From the NCBI GenBank assembly GCA_049323435.1, contig JBMOMX010000032.1, positions 1 through 64,000 of the forward strand: DNA of 64,000 nt, written 5' to 3'. Below, in pieces: positions 15,260-23,631 of this stretch. Position 1 is the first letter of the stretch; each line of letters starts with the position of its first letter. The translations under genes were made by a program, and so were the position numbers. The notes under the pieces are model-generated. The model was not told where the DNA came from, did not search any database, and saw only the letters and a program-made list of their open reading frames with translations. Origin of the DNA: UBA11222 sp049323435 (GTDB lineage Bacteria; Pseudomonadota; Alphaproteobacteria; UBA11222).

Positions 15260-17161
15260 ATGGGAAAAGTTATCGGTATTGACCTTGGCACCACAAATTC
15301 GTGCGTGGCCATCATGGACGGCGCCACACCGCGCGTCATCGAAAACGCCGAAGGATCGCGCACCACCCCCTCGATTGTCGCCTTTACCGAAGATGGCGAG
15401 CGCCTGGTGGGACAGCCCGCCAAACGCCAGGCGGTGACCAATCCGGAAAATACGCTGTTTGCCATCAAGCGCCTGATCGGACGCGGATTCGCCGATCCGA
15501 CGGTTCAGAAAGACGCCAAGATGGTGCCCTACAAAATCACCAAGGCCGCGAATGGCGATGCCTGGGTCGAGGCGCATGGCCAGAAATATTCCCCCAGTCA
15601 GATTTCCGCTTTCATCCTGCAAAAGATGAAAGAAACCGCCGAAGCCTTTCTGGGCGAAAAGGTCGATCAGGCCGTTATCACCGTTCCCGCCTATTTCAGT
15701 GACGCCCAGCGCCAGGCCACCAAGGATGCAGGCAAGATCGCGGGCCTGGATGTGCTGCGCATCATCAATGAACCCACCGCCGCGTCGCTCGCTTACGGGC
15801 TCGACAAGCAGGATGGCAAAGTGATCGCGGTTTACGATCTTGGCGGCGGCACGTTCGACGTGTCGGTGCTGGAAATCGGCGATGGCGTGTTCGAGGTGAA
15901 ATCCACCAATGGCGACACGTTCCTGGGCGGTGAGGATTTCGACATGCGGCTGGTGAATTATCTGGCCGATGAATTCAAGAAAGAACATGGCATTGATCTG
16001 CGCAATGATAAACTTGCGCTGCAACGCCTCAAGGAAGAATCCGAAAAGGCCAAGATCGAATTATCAAGCACGCCGCAGACCGAAATCAACCTGCCCTTCA
16101 TCACCGCCGACAAAACCGGGCCCAAGCATCTGACCATGAAGCTGACCCGCGCCAAGTTCGAGGCGCTGGTGGATGATCTGATCCAGAAAACCGTTGCCCC
16201 CTGCGCACAGGCGCTGAAAGATGCCGGCCTTACCGCCGGCCAGATCGACGAAGTGGTGCTGGTCGGCGGCATGACCCGCATGCCCAAAGTGCGCGAAGTG
16301 GTGAAAAACTTTTTTGGCCGCGAACCGCATAAGGGCGTCAATCCGGATGAAGTCGTCGCCATGGGCGCGGCCATTCAGGCGGGCGTGTTGCAGGGCGATG
16401 TCAAGGATGTGCTGCTGCTCGATGTCACGCCGCTGTCGCTGGGCATTGAAACGCTGGGCGGCGTGTTCACCCGGTTGATCGACCGCAACACCACCATCCC
16501 GACGCGCAAGAGCCAGGTGTTCTCCACCGCCGAGGATAATCAGTCGGCCGTGACCATCCGCGTATTTCAGGGCGAACGCGAAATGGCGGCGGACAATAAA
16601 TTCCTCAACCAGTTTGATCTGGTGGGCATTCCCGCCGCGCCGCGCGGCGTGCCGCAGGTCGAGGTGACCTTCGACATTGACGCCAACGGCATTGTCAATG
16701 TCGGCGCCAAGGACAAGGCCACCGGCAAGGAACAGCATATCCAGATCCAGGCATCGGGCGGATTGAGCGACGCCGATATCGAAAAAATGGTCAAGGATGC
16801 CGAGCTGCACGCCGCCGAAGACAAAGCGCGGCGCGCCCGTGTCGAGGCGCGCAATCAGGCGGAACAGTTGATCCATTCGACCGAGCGCACCCTGAATGAG
16901 GCGGGCGATAAAATCGACACCGCGCTGAAGGGTGAGGTCGAGGCCGCCATTGCCGATCTGCGCAGCGCCATGCAGGATGAAAATGCCGGCGAGGCGGAGC
17001 TGGCGCCGAAGATTCAGTCGCTTATGACCGTCTCGATGAAGATGGGCGAGGCCATGTACAAACCGCAGGACGATGCCAGCCCCGGCGGCCGTGCCGAAAC
17101 TGATGACAGTGTCGTTGATGCGGATTTCGAGGAAATCGACGAGAGTCAGAAAAAGGACTAG
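15260..17161 (+). CDS. dnaK: Chaperone DnaK (Hsp70)
   Basis: A 633-residue DnaK. The ATPase domain starts GKVIGIDLGTTNSCVAIMDG and contains DLGGGTFDVSVLEI and VGGMTRMPKV. The linker and substrate domain start at DVLLLDVTPLSLGIET, and the acidic tail ends DADFEEIDESQKKD. ATG 15260 is chosen because DnaK proteins begin MGKVIGIDLG and a GGAGTGAAAAAC leader precedes it. It works with DnaJ (downstream) and GrpE (upstream). Confidence 0.98.
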   Translation: MGKVIGIDLGTTNSCVAIMDGATPRVIENAEGSRTTPSIVAFTEDGERLVGQPAKRQAVTNPENTLFAIKRLIGRGFADPTVQKDAKMVPYKITKAANGDAWVEAHGQKYSPSQISAFILQKMKETAEAFLGEKVDQAVITVPAYFSDAQRQATKDAGKIAGLDVLRIINEPTAASLAYGLDKQDGKVIAVYDLGGGTFDVSVLEIGDGVFEVKSTNGDTFLGGEDFDMRLVNYLADEFKKEHGIDLRNDKLALQRLKEESEKAKIELSSTPQTEINLPFITADKTGPKHLTMKLTRAKFEALVDDLIQKTVAPCAQALKDAGLTAGQIDEVVLVGGMTRMPKVREVVKNFFGREPHKGVNPDEVVAMGAAIQAGVLQGDVKDVLLLDVTPLSLGIETLGGVFTRLIDRNTTIPTRKSQVFSTAEDNQSAVTIRVFQGEREMAADNKFLNQFDLVGIPAAPRGVPQVEVTFDIDANGIVNVGAKDKATGKEQHIQIQASGGLSDADIEKMVKDAELHAAEDKARRARVEARNQAEQLIHSTERTLNEAGDKIDTALKGEVEAAIADLRSAMQDENAGEAELAPKIQSLMTVSMKMGEAMYKPQDDASPGGRAETDDSVVDADFEEIDESQKKD

Positions 17162-17170
17162 TTCAACATT

Positions 17171-17197
17171 CCGGCGCGGGAAAATTTTCCGCGCCGG
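17171..17197 (+). terminator. GC-rich hairpin between dnaK and dnaJ
   Basis: CCGGCGCGG, an extra G, AAAATTTT and CCGCGCCGG form an almost perfect palindrome 9 bp after the dnaK stop, followed by only three T. It is probably an attenuator or mRNA-stabilising hairpin that lowers dnaJ relative to dnaK, rather than a full terminator. Confidence 0.5.
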
Positions 17198-17252
17198 TTT
17201 CCGGCAGATGCAGGCGGCGATAATAAGATTGCGATAATAAGGACGGGCGGGA

Positions 17253-18401
17253 ATGTCTAAGCGTTGCTTTTATGAAACTCTGGGGGTTGAACGCGGCGCC
17301 TCTCCGGAGATCATCAAAAAAGCCTATCGCAAGCTGGCCAAGGAACATCATCCCGACCAGAACCGCGAAAACGATCAGGCCGAAGCGCAATTCAAGGAAA
17401 TCACCCACGCCTATGACATTCTGAAGGATGATCAAAAACGCGCCGCCTATGACCGTTTTGGTCATGCCGCCTTTGAAAATGGCGGCCCGCGCGGCAATGG
17501 CGGCGGCGACGGGTTTGGCTTTTCCGATCTGTCCGATGTGTTCAACGATCTGTTCGGCATGGGCAACCGGCGCACCAATAACCGCACCCGCGGCAATGAT
17601 CTGCGCTTCAATATGGAAATCAGCCTGCTGGACGCCTATCTCGGCAAACAGGCCGATATCCGTGTGCCTTCATCCGTAAGCTGCGAACCCTGCAAGGGCA
17701 GCGGCGCAGAAGCAGGCTCGCAGCCCGCCGTCTGCGTGGGTTGTAATGGCGCGGGCAAGGTGCGCGCACAGCAGGGCTTTTTTACAATTGAGCGCACCTG
17801 CCCGTCCTGCAATGGGCGCGGCCAGGTGATCAAAAGCCCGTGCAAGACCTGCCGGGGCGCGGGCCGGGTGCAGAAAGAACGCACGCTGAATTTCTCCGTG
17901 CCGCGCGGCGTCGAGGAAGGCACCCGCATCCGTCTGGCGGGCGAGGGCGAGGCGGGGTTGCAGGGCGGGCCGCCGGGCGATCTGTATGTGTTTATTTCCG
18001 TGACGCCGCATCCGATCTTTCAGCGCGAGGGACATAATCTGTTCTGCCGCGTGCCCATATCCATGACCAGCGCGGCGCTGGGCGGCGAGATCGAAGTGCC
18101 GTCAATTGAAGGCGCACCCACGCGCATCGCCATTCCCGAAGGCACGCAAAGCGGCCGCCAGTTCCGCCTGCGCGGCAAAGGCATGCCCCCGCTGCGCGGC
18201 ACGGGCTTTGGCGATCTGTATATTGAAACCGTGGTCGAAACGCCGATGAACCTGACCAAACGCCAAAAAGAACTTCTGCGCGAATTCGCCGAAGGCGGCA
18301 GCGAAAAAACCTCACCCGAATCCACCAGCTTCTTTGCACGCATAAAAGATTTGTTCGCGGGCAGCACTGCCGCGGCGGGAGCGGAGAAGACGGAGGGGTA
18401 A
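17253..18401 (+). CDS. dnaJ: Co-chaperone DnaJ (Hsp40)
   Basis: A 382-residue type I DnaJ: J domain with the HPD tripeptide (KEHHPDQN), a Gly/Phe-rich linker (about 70-115), a zinc domain with four Cys-pair motifs (CEPCKGSG, CVGCNGAG, CPSCNGRG, CKTCRGAG) and two substrate-binding beta domains. It stimulates DnaK ATPase and delivers clients. It lies 91 bp downstream of dnaK. Confidence 0.97.
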   Translation: MSKRCFYETLGVERGASPEIIKKAYRKLAKEHHPDQNRENDQAEAQFKEITHAYDILKDDQKRAAYDRFGHAAFENGGPRGNGGGDGFGFSDLSDVFNDLFGMGNRRTNNRTRGNDLRFNMEISLLDAYLGKQADIRVPSSVSCEPCKGSGAEAGSQPAVCVGCNGAGKVRAQQGFFTIERTCPSCNGRGQVIKSPCKTCRGAGRVQKERTLNFSVPRGVEEGTRIRLAGEGEAGLQGGPPGDLYVFISVTPHPIFQREGHNLFCRVPISMTSAALGGEIEVPSIEGAPTRIAIPEGTQSGRQFRLRGKGMPPLRGTGFGDLYIETVVETPMNLTKRQKELLREFAEGGSEKTSPESTSFFARIKDLFAGSTAAAGAEKTEG

Positions 18402-18606
18402 TCTGCCCCGGCCGGCCTTACACTTTGGCAGTTTTGACGGCCCATTCTTGCTTTTCGGCATTTTTGAGCCAATTTACAGGTGCGCGTGAAGCATTGTATG
18501 CCTCAAATGCACCTCAGAAATTCGTCAGCGCCAATTGTCTTTGTGCGCGGCATGTGTTTCGGGCAAACTGATTCCGATAAGAAATCACCATCGGAAAGGA
18601 AGCCAC

Positions 18607-19176
18607 ATGAAACTGTCAAAACCCCGCATTCAGCCGCTGCCGGAAAGCCAGTGGAGCGCAGAACAGAGGCCCGCATTTGAAGCCGCCAAAAAGGGCAAGA
18701 GCGCGATCAGCGACGCGGTCGTGTTCAATGTCATGGGCACGCTTGGCAACCATCCTGAAGCCGCCAAAAAATTCAATGTCTGGGCGTTTCATGTCATGGG
18801 CGACAGTTCCACGCTGGGGGCGCGCGAACGCGAAATCCTGATCCTGCGCATCGGCTGGCTGTGCCAGGCGGAATATGAATGGGCGCAGCACGCCGTCATC
18901 GGCCGTAAATGCGGCCTGTCGGATGCGGAAATCGCGCGCATCAAGGAAGGGCCGGACGCCAAGGGCTGGAGCGAACTGGACAGCCTGCTGCTGCGCGCAA
19001 CAGATGAGTTGCACAAGGACGCCTGCATCTCGGACGCGACCTGGAACGGCCTTGCCAAACATTACAACACCCAGCAACTGATGGATGTGGTGTTCGCCGT
19101 GGGCCAGTATAATCTGGTGTCGATGGCGCTGAATTCGTTCGGCGTGCAGCTGGATGAGGGGCTGAAAGGTTTCTGA
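18607..19176 (+). CDS. Carboxymuconolactone decarboxylase-like protein, paralog 1
   Basis: A 189-residue protein of the CMD/AhpD-like superfamily. The core is REREILILRIGWLCQAEYEWAQH, with Glu74/76, a single Cys86 and His95. The second Cys of AhpD-type peroxidases is missing, so thiol peroxidase activity is unlikely; a decarboxylase or lactone-acting role is possible but unproven. ATG 18607 follows GGAAAGGAAG; an upstream extension to 18535 looks spurious. It is the first of three tandem paralogs that open the accessory cluster, and no regulator gene precedes it. Confidence 0.8.
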   Translation: MKLSKPRIQPLPESQWSAEQRPAFEAAKKGKSAISDAVVFNVMGTLGNHPEAAKKFNVWAFHVMGDSSTLGAREREILILRIGWLCQAEYEWAQHAVIGRKCGLSDAEIARIKEGPDAKGWSELDSLLLRATDELHKDACISDATWNGLAKHYNTQQLMDVVFAVGQYNLVSMALNSFGVQLDEGLKGF

Positions 19177-19263
19177 TCGCGGCGCAAAAAAGTGCTTTTA
19201 CAAGTGCTGTGAAACAGGGCAGACTGATCTCTTATAATAAATAATAAGGGGGAGGACGCCGTC

Positions 19264-19836
19264 ATGAAACTATCGAAGCCGCGCATCAAGCCGTTGGATG
19301 AAAGCGAGTGGACGCCGGAACAGGCCAAGACTTTAGGACGTCTCAAGGGCGGCAGCACCGAGTTCGGCGCGAAAATGCATGTCTATAATGTGCTGGGCAC
19401 GCTGTCGCGCCATCCGGAGGCCAACAAGAAATTCGGCGTCTGGGCCAATCATATCATGGGGCCGACAAATACGCTGCCGCCGCGCGAGCGTGAAATTCTG
19501 ATCCTGCGCATCGGCTGGCTGTGCGAGGCGGAGTATGAATGGGGCCAGCATGTGGTGTTTGGCCGCGCCGTTGGCCTGACGGATGAGGAAATCGCCCGCA
19601 TCAAGCTTGGCCCCGACGCGCCCGGCTGGAGCGAACATGACGCGCTGCTGCTGCGCGCCACAGACGAGCTGCGCAAGGACGCCTGTATATCGGATGCGAC
19701 CTGGAACGGGCTGGCCAAACGCTATAACACGCATCAGCTGATGGATGTGGTGTTCACCGTGGGCCAGTATAATCTGGTGTCGATGGCGCTGAATTCATTC
19801 GGTGTGCAACTGGATGAGGGCGTGAAAGGCTTTTAG
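19264..19836 (+). CDS. Carboxymuconolactone decarboxylase-like protein, paralog 2
   Basis: A 190-residue paralog of the preceding gene, with the same MKLSKPRI start and the core EREILILRIGWLCEAEYEWGQH. The C terminus FTVGQYNLVSMALNSFGVQLDEGVKGF nearly repeats paralog 1 at both protein and DNA level. A good ribosome site (AAGGGGGAGGA) precedes ATG 19264. It is probably cytoplasmic. Substrate unknown; the same limits on function apply as for paralog 1. Confidence 0.8.
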   Translation: MKLSKPRIKPLDESEWTPEQAKTLGRLKGGSTEFGAKMHVYNVLGTLSRHPEANKKFGVWANHIMGPTNTLPPREREILILRIGWLCEAEYEWGQHVVFGRAVGLTDEEIARIKLGPDAPGWSEHDALLLRATDELRKDACISDATWNGLAKRYNTHQLMDVVFTVGQYNLVSMALNSFGVQLDEGVKGF

Positions 19837-19912
19837 TCAGGCCGCCATGCGTCATCTCATTCTGCGAAAGGCAGAGGGAAAAAAATAAAAATAAATTGCA
19901 GGGAGAAAAACC

Positions 19913-20608
19913 ATGTTGCATCTGTTTTTCACGCGCCTTAGCGCGCTGGCCATAGCGGGCTTGCTGCTGCTGGGCAGCCCGGCCCCCGCGCAAAGCGCGG
20001 ACACGGCCGCATCGCAGCACAGCCAGCCGGTGAAAATCCGCCTCTCCGCGCCGCGCATTCCCCCATTGGCGGAAAGCAAATGGACGGAGGAACAGGCCAA
20101 GGTGCTGGGCCCGCTCAAGCAGGGCGCCCCGATGTTTGGCACAGTGTTGAAGGCGCATAATGTGCTGGCCACACTGGCGCAGCATGAAGAAGCGCGCAAA
20201 AAATTTGATGTCTGGGCCAATCATGTAATGGGCGCGACCAACACACTGCCGCCGCGCGAGCGCGAAATTCTGATCCTGCGCATTGGCTGGCTCTGCCAGT
20301 CTGAATATGAATGGGGTCAGCATGTGGTCATTGGCCGGGCCGTTGGCCTGACGGATGAGGAAATCGCGCGCATCAAGCTGGGGGCCGAAGCAAAGGGCTG
20401 GAGTGCACATGACGCGCTGCTGATCCGCGCCGCCGATGAACTGGACAAGGACGCGTTTGTATCCGACGCCACCTGGAACGGGCTAGCCAAAACCTATAAT
20501 ACGCAACAGATGATGGATGTGGTGTTCACCGTGGGCCAGTATAATCTGGTGTCGATGGCGCTGAATTCATTCGGCGTTCAGCTGGACGAAGGTGTGAAGG
20601 GATTCTAG
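19913..20608 (+). CDS. Exported carboxymuconolactone decarboxylase-like protein, paralog 3
   Basis: A 231-residue third paralog with an N-terminal signal peptide (hydrophobic core ALAIAGLLLLGSP, cleavage near AQSA, about residue 30), absent from the other two. The mature domain again has EREILILRIGWLCQSEYEWGQH and ends with the shared LNSFGVQLDEGVKGF block. It should act in the periplasm, so one step of this system may precede uptake. It is followed after 2 bp by an SDR gene. Confidence 0.8.
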   Translation: MLHLFFTRLSALAIAGLLLLGSPAPAQSADTAASQHSQPVKIRLSAPRIPPLAESKWTEEQAKVLGPLKQGAPMFGTVLKAHNVLATLAQHEEARKKFDVWANHVMGATNTLPPREREILILRIGWLCQSEYEWGQHVVIGRAVGLTDEEIARIKLGAEAKGWSAHDALLIRAADELDKDAFVSDATWNGLAKTYNTQQMMDVVFTVGQYNLVSMALNSFGVQLDEGVKGF

Positions 20609-20610
20609 CC

Positions 20611-21405
20611 ATGCGTCTGCAAGGCAAGAAGGCCATCGTCATTGGCGCCGGGCAAACGCCGGGCGAAACCATCGGTAATGGCCGCGCCACCGCCATCCTG
20701 TTCGCACGCGAAGGGGCCGAGGTGATGTGTGTCGATAAACGCCTGCAATCGGCGCAGGATACGGTGGATATGATTATAAATGAAGGCGGCAAGGCCTTTG
20801 CCTATGAGGCCGACATCACCAGCGAGCCGGCCAATGTGGCGCTGGTGCAGGCGGCGCGCGCCAAAATGGGCCGCATCGACATTCTGCATAATAATGTCGG
20901 CATCGGCGCGGGCGATGCGCCGCCGCATAAATTATCCGAAGATGTTTATGACCGGATCATGCTGGTCAATTTAAAGGCCATGTGGCTGACCTGCAAACAT
21001 GTGATCCCGGTAATGCGGGAACAGAAATCGGGATCGATCATCAATATTTCCTCGGCTGCGGCGGTGTCATCTGGCGGCATCACGGCCTATGAAATTTCCA
21101 AGGCGGGGGTGAACAAGCTGACCCAATCCATCGCCATGACCAACGCCAAATATGGCGTGCGTTGCAATGTCATCATGCCCGGCCTGATGGATACGCCGAT
21201 GGCGATCGAAGGCAATGTGGCGGCGCGCGGCATTTCACGCGAAGAGGTGCGCGCCATGCGCGACCGTATCGTGCCCTTGCGCGGCAAGATGGGAACCGGA
21301 TGGGATGTGGCCTATGGCGCACTCTATCTGGCGTCGGACGAGGCCAATTTCGTCACCGGCGTGGCGCTGCCGATAGATGGCGGCCATGCGGCGAAGGTGG
21401 GATAA
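20611..21405 (+). CDS. Short-chain dehydrogenase/reductase, divergent member
   Basis: A 264-residue classical SDR. The cofactor loop is GAGQTPGETIGNG, then NNVG, the catalytic Ser in NISSAAAVSSG and YEISK. It differs clearly from the four SDRs downstream. The 2-bp gap after paralog 3 makes cotranscription certain. It would oxidise an alcohol or reduce a ketone of unknown identity, using NAD(P). Confidence 0.82.
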   Translation: MRLQGKKAIVIGAGQTPGETIGNGRATAILFAREGAEVMCVDKRLQSAQDTVDMIINEGGKAFAYEADITSEPANVALVQAARAKMGRIDILHNNVGIGAGDAPPHKLSEDVYDRIMLVNLKAMWLTCKHVIPVMREQKSGSIINISSAAAVSSGGITAYEISKAGVNKLTQSIAMTNAKYGVRCNVIMPGLMDTPMAIEGNVAARGISREEVRAMRDRIVPLRGKMGTGWDVAYGALYLASDEANFVTGVALPIDGGHAAKVG

Positions 21406-21437
21406 TGCATTGGGAACGTCATACGACCCCTCTAATT

Positions 21438-21549
21438 CGTCATCGCGAGCCGCGAAGCGGCGTGGCGATCCAGAAGTCAAAAACTCAAGCTTTTCCTTGT
21501 GGTTTCTGGATTGCTTCGCCCCCAAAAGAACTGGGGGCTCGCAATGACG
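21438..21549. repeat. Long imperfect inverted repeat R2
   Basis: The arms CGTCATCGCGAGCC and GGCTCGCAATGACG bound a 112-bp element. An inner pair, GGCGATCCAGAA and TTTCTGGATTGCTTCGCC, extends the pairing. It is a non-coding palindromic element of the widespread CGTCATTGCGAGC type, inserted in the 326-bp gap between two SDR genes. The remaining 180 bases up to the next start contain nothing else I can name. Confidence 0.75.
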
Positions 21550-21731
21550 GAGAAAGGTGATTTTTCTTTTTCTTTGGAATGGTGTGATCGGGTTTTTTCA
21601 ATTTTGACGCATACGGATTCTTGCGGGCCTTCATTTTAGACAAATTGTACTGTTCTTTCATGGCCGACCACCTAGGTAGCACGCTATTCTTTATAGCAAA
21701 AACTGGATAACACATAACAGGGAGAAGTGGC

Positions 21732-22589
21732 ATGAAAGACGTAAAGGGCAAGGTGGCGTTCATCACGGGTGCGGCCAGCGGCATGGGGCTGGGCATGGCG
21801 CGGGCCTTCGGCGCGGCGGGCATGAAGGTGATGCTCAGCGATATTGAGGACAAGGCGTTACAGGAACAGGTTAATGATCTGAAAGCCAAAGGTTATGACG
21901 TGGCCGGCGTCCAGGTGGATGTCACCAAGGAAGAAGCGCTGCATAATGCCGCCAAAAAAACCATCGAGACTTTCGGCAAGGTGCATGTGCTGTGCAATAA
22001 TGCGGGCGTAGGCGTAGGCGGCAAAAGCGAGACCTGCGACATGCGCAACTGGCGCTGGTGCGTGGATGTCAATATGTGGGGTGTCGTCTATGGCTTGCAG
22101 GCGTTCGTGCCGCTGATCAAATCACATGGCGAAGAGGGCCATGTGGTCAGCACCGCTTCGATGGCCGGGATGTACGGGGTGCGCAATCTTGGCCCCTATA
22201 ATGCGGCCAAGTTCGCCGTGGTCGGCATTATGGAAACCATGATGGCGGAAAACAAGAACACCAATATGGGCGTCTCTGTGTTGTGCCCCGGTGCGGTCGC
22301 CACCAATATCGGCAATTCCACCCGCAACCGGCAGCAGGAATATGGCGGCGCTGCGGCCCCCAGCACCATGGACATCACCAATGAGGCATTGGCGCAAGGC
22401 CTGCATCCCGATGTGGTCGGCAAACAGGTGCTGGAGGCGATCCTGAAAAACCAGCCCTATATTTTCACCGATCCCAATATGCGCAAAATGATTGAATCGC
22501 GCTTTCGCAAGATCCTGTCCGGCTATGACTGGGCCGATAGTTGCGATGCGCTGGCGGGCGTCAAGCAGGGCAGTTTGCAGCGGTCTTAA
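21732..22589 (+). CDS. Short-chain dehydrogenase, tandem paralog A
   Basis: A 285-residue SDR beginning MKDVKGKVAFITGAASGMG, with CNNAGVG, the catalytic Ser in VSTASMAG and a YNAAK active site. A C-terminal extension (FTDPNMRKMIESRFRKILSGYDWAD) is shared by all four paralogs. Family members act on varied alcohols and ketones; the substrate is unknown. GGGAGAAGTGGC precedes the ATG. It starts a block of four close paralogs. Confidence 0.85.
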   Translation: MKDVKGKVAFITGAASGMGLGMARAFGAAGMKVMLSDIEDKALQEQVNDLKAKGYDVAGVQVDVTKEEALHNAAKKTIETFGKVHVLCNNAGVGVGGKSETCDMRNWRWCVDVNMWGVVYGLQAFVPLIKSHGEEGHVVSTASMAGMYGVRNLGPYNAAKFAVVGIMETMMAENKNTNMGVSVLCPGAVATNIGNSTRNRQQEYGGAAAPSTMDITNEALAQGLHPDVVGKQVLEAILKNQPYIFTDPNMRKMIESRFRKILSGYDWADSCDALAGVKQGSLQRS

Positions 22590-22633
22590 CATAAGCTCCG
22601 TCAACGGAGCAATCAGCGGGAGAAAGACAAAAA

Positions 22634-23506
22634 ATGAAGGACGTAAAAGGTAAAGTGGCGTTCGTCACGGGCGCCGCCAGCGGCATGGGGCTTGGCATGG
22701 CGCGCGCCTTTGCCGAGGCGGGCATGAAAGTGATGCTGGCCGATATTGAGGCGGGGCCGTTGCAGCGCGAAACCGGCGCGCTGAAGGCCAAAGGCTATGA
22801 TGTGGATTGCGTGCAGCTGGATGTCACTAAAATGGCGGATGTTCATGCGGCTGCGAAAAAAACCGTGGACCGCTTCGGCAAGGTGCATGTGCTCTGCAAT
22901 AATGCCGGCATTGGCGTGTTCGGAAAAAGCGAAACCGCCAATATCAAAAACTGGCAATGGGTGGTGGATGTCAATCTGTGGGGCGTCGTCTACGGGTTGC
23001 AGGCCTTTGTGCCGCTGATCCTCTCACATGGCGAAGGCGGGCATATTGTCAGCACATCCTCCATGGCGGGCATGGTGGGCTTGAGCGGCGCGGGGCCCTA
23101 CAATGCCACCAAATTCGCGGTAGTCGGCATTATGGAAACCATGATGGCGGAAAACCGCAAGAGCAATCTGGGCATCTCTGTGCTGTGCCCGGGCGCGGTG
23201 GCGACCAATATTTCCACCTCCACCCGCAACCGGCAGGATGAATATGGCGGTGCCGCGCCGCCTAGCTCCAAGGAACGCATTGCCGATGTGCTGGCGCAGG
23301 GCCTGCATCCCGATGTGGTGGGCAAACAGGTGCTGGAGGCGATTATCGACAACCAGCCCTATATTTTCACCGATCCCGCCATGCGCAAAATGATTGAATC
23401 GCGTCATAAACGCCTGATGGCGGGCTATGACTGGGCCGACAGATGCAAGGCGCTGTCCGGCCAGAAACAGGCAGGCGGTATCCCCGGCGGCATCTTGAAG
23501 GAATAG
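22634..23506 (+). CDS. Short-chain dehydrogenase, tandem paralog B
   Basis: A 290-residue SDR with the same MKDVKGK start, TGAASGMG cofactor loop, CNNAGIG and YNATK. It is the closest sibling of paralog A in the C-terminal half (QGLHPDVVGKQVLEAI). The ribosome site AGCGGGAGAAAG lies upstream. It adds a short C-terminal tail (IPGGILKE) also seen in paralogs C and D. Probably cytoplasmic and cotranscribed with A, 44 bp apart. Confidence 0.85.
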   Translation: MKDVKGKVAFVTGAASGMGLGMARAFAEAGMKVMLADIEAGPLQRETGALKAKGYDVDCVQLDVTKMADVHAAAKKTVDRFGKVHVLCNNAGIGVFGKSETANIKNWQWVVDVNLWGVVYGLQAFVPLILSHGEGGHIVSTSSMAGMVGLSGAGPYNATKFAVVGIMETMMAENRKSNLGISVLCPGAVATNISTSTRNRQDEYGGAAPPSSKERIADVLAQGLHPDVVGKQVLEAIIDNQPYIFTDPAMRKMIESRHKRLMAGYDWADRCKALSGQKQAGGIPGGILKE

Positions 23507-23631
23507 CGGCGCGCTTGACCTGCTGTCAGGATTAGGCAAAGCTGCGGCAACAATAATTGCGGGGCGTGAGCAAAAGCCCCGCTTCACATCAGCACAGGGA
23601 GGCGTCTGTAACAACAGGCGGCGCAATCAGC

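Noticed and set aside
18480..18680. Upstream frame over the start of CMD paralog 1
   Set aside because: It overlaps the CMD gene in another frame and does not resemble a protein family.
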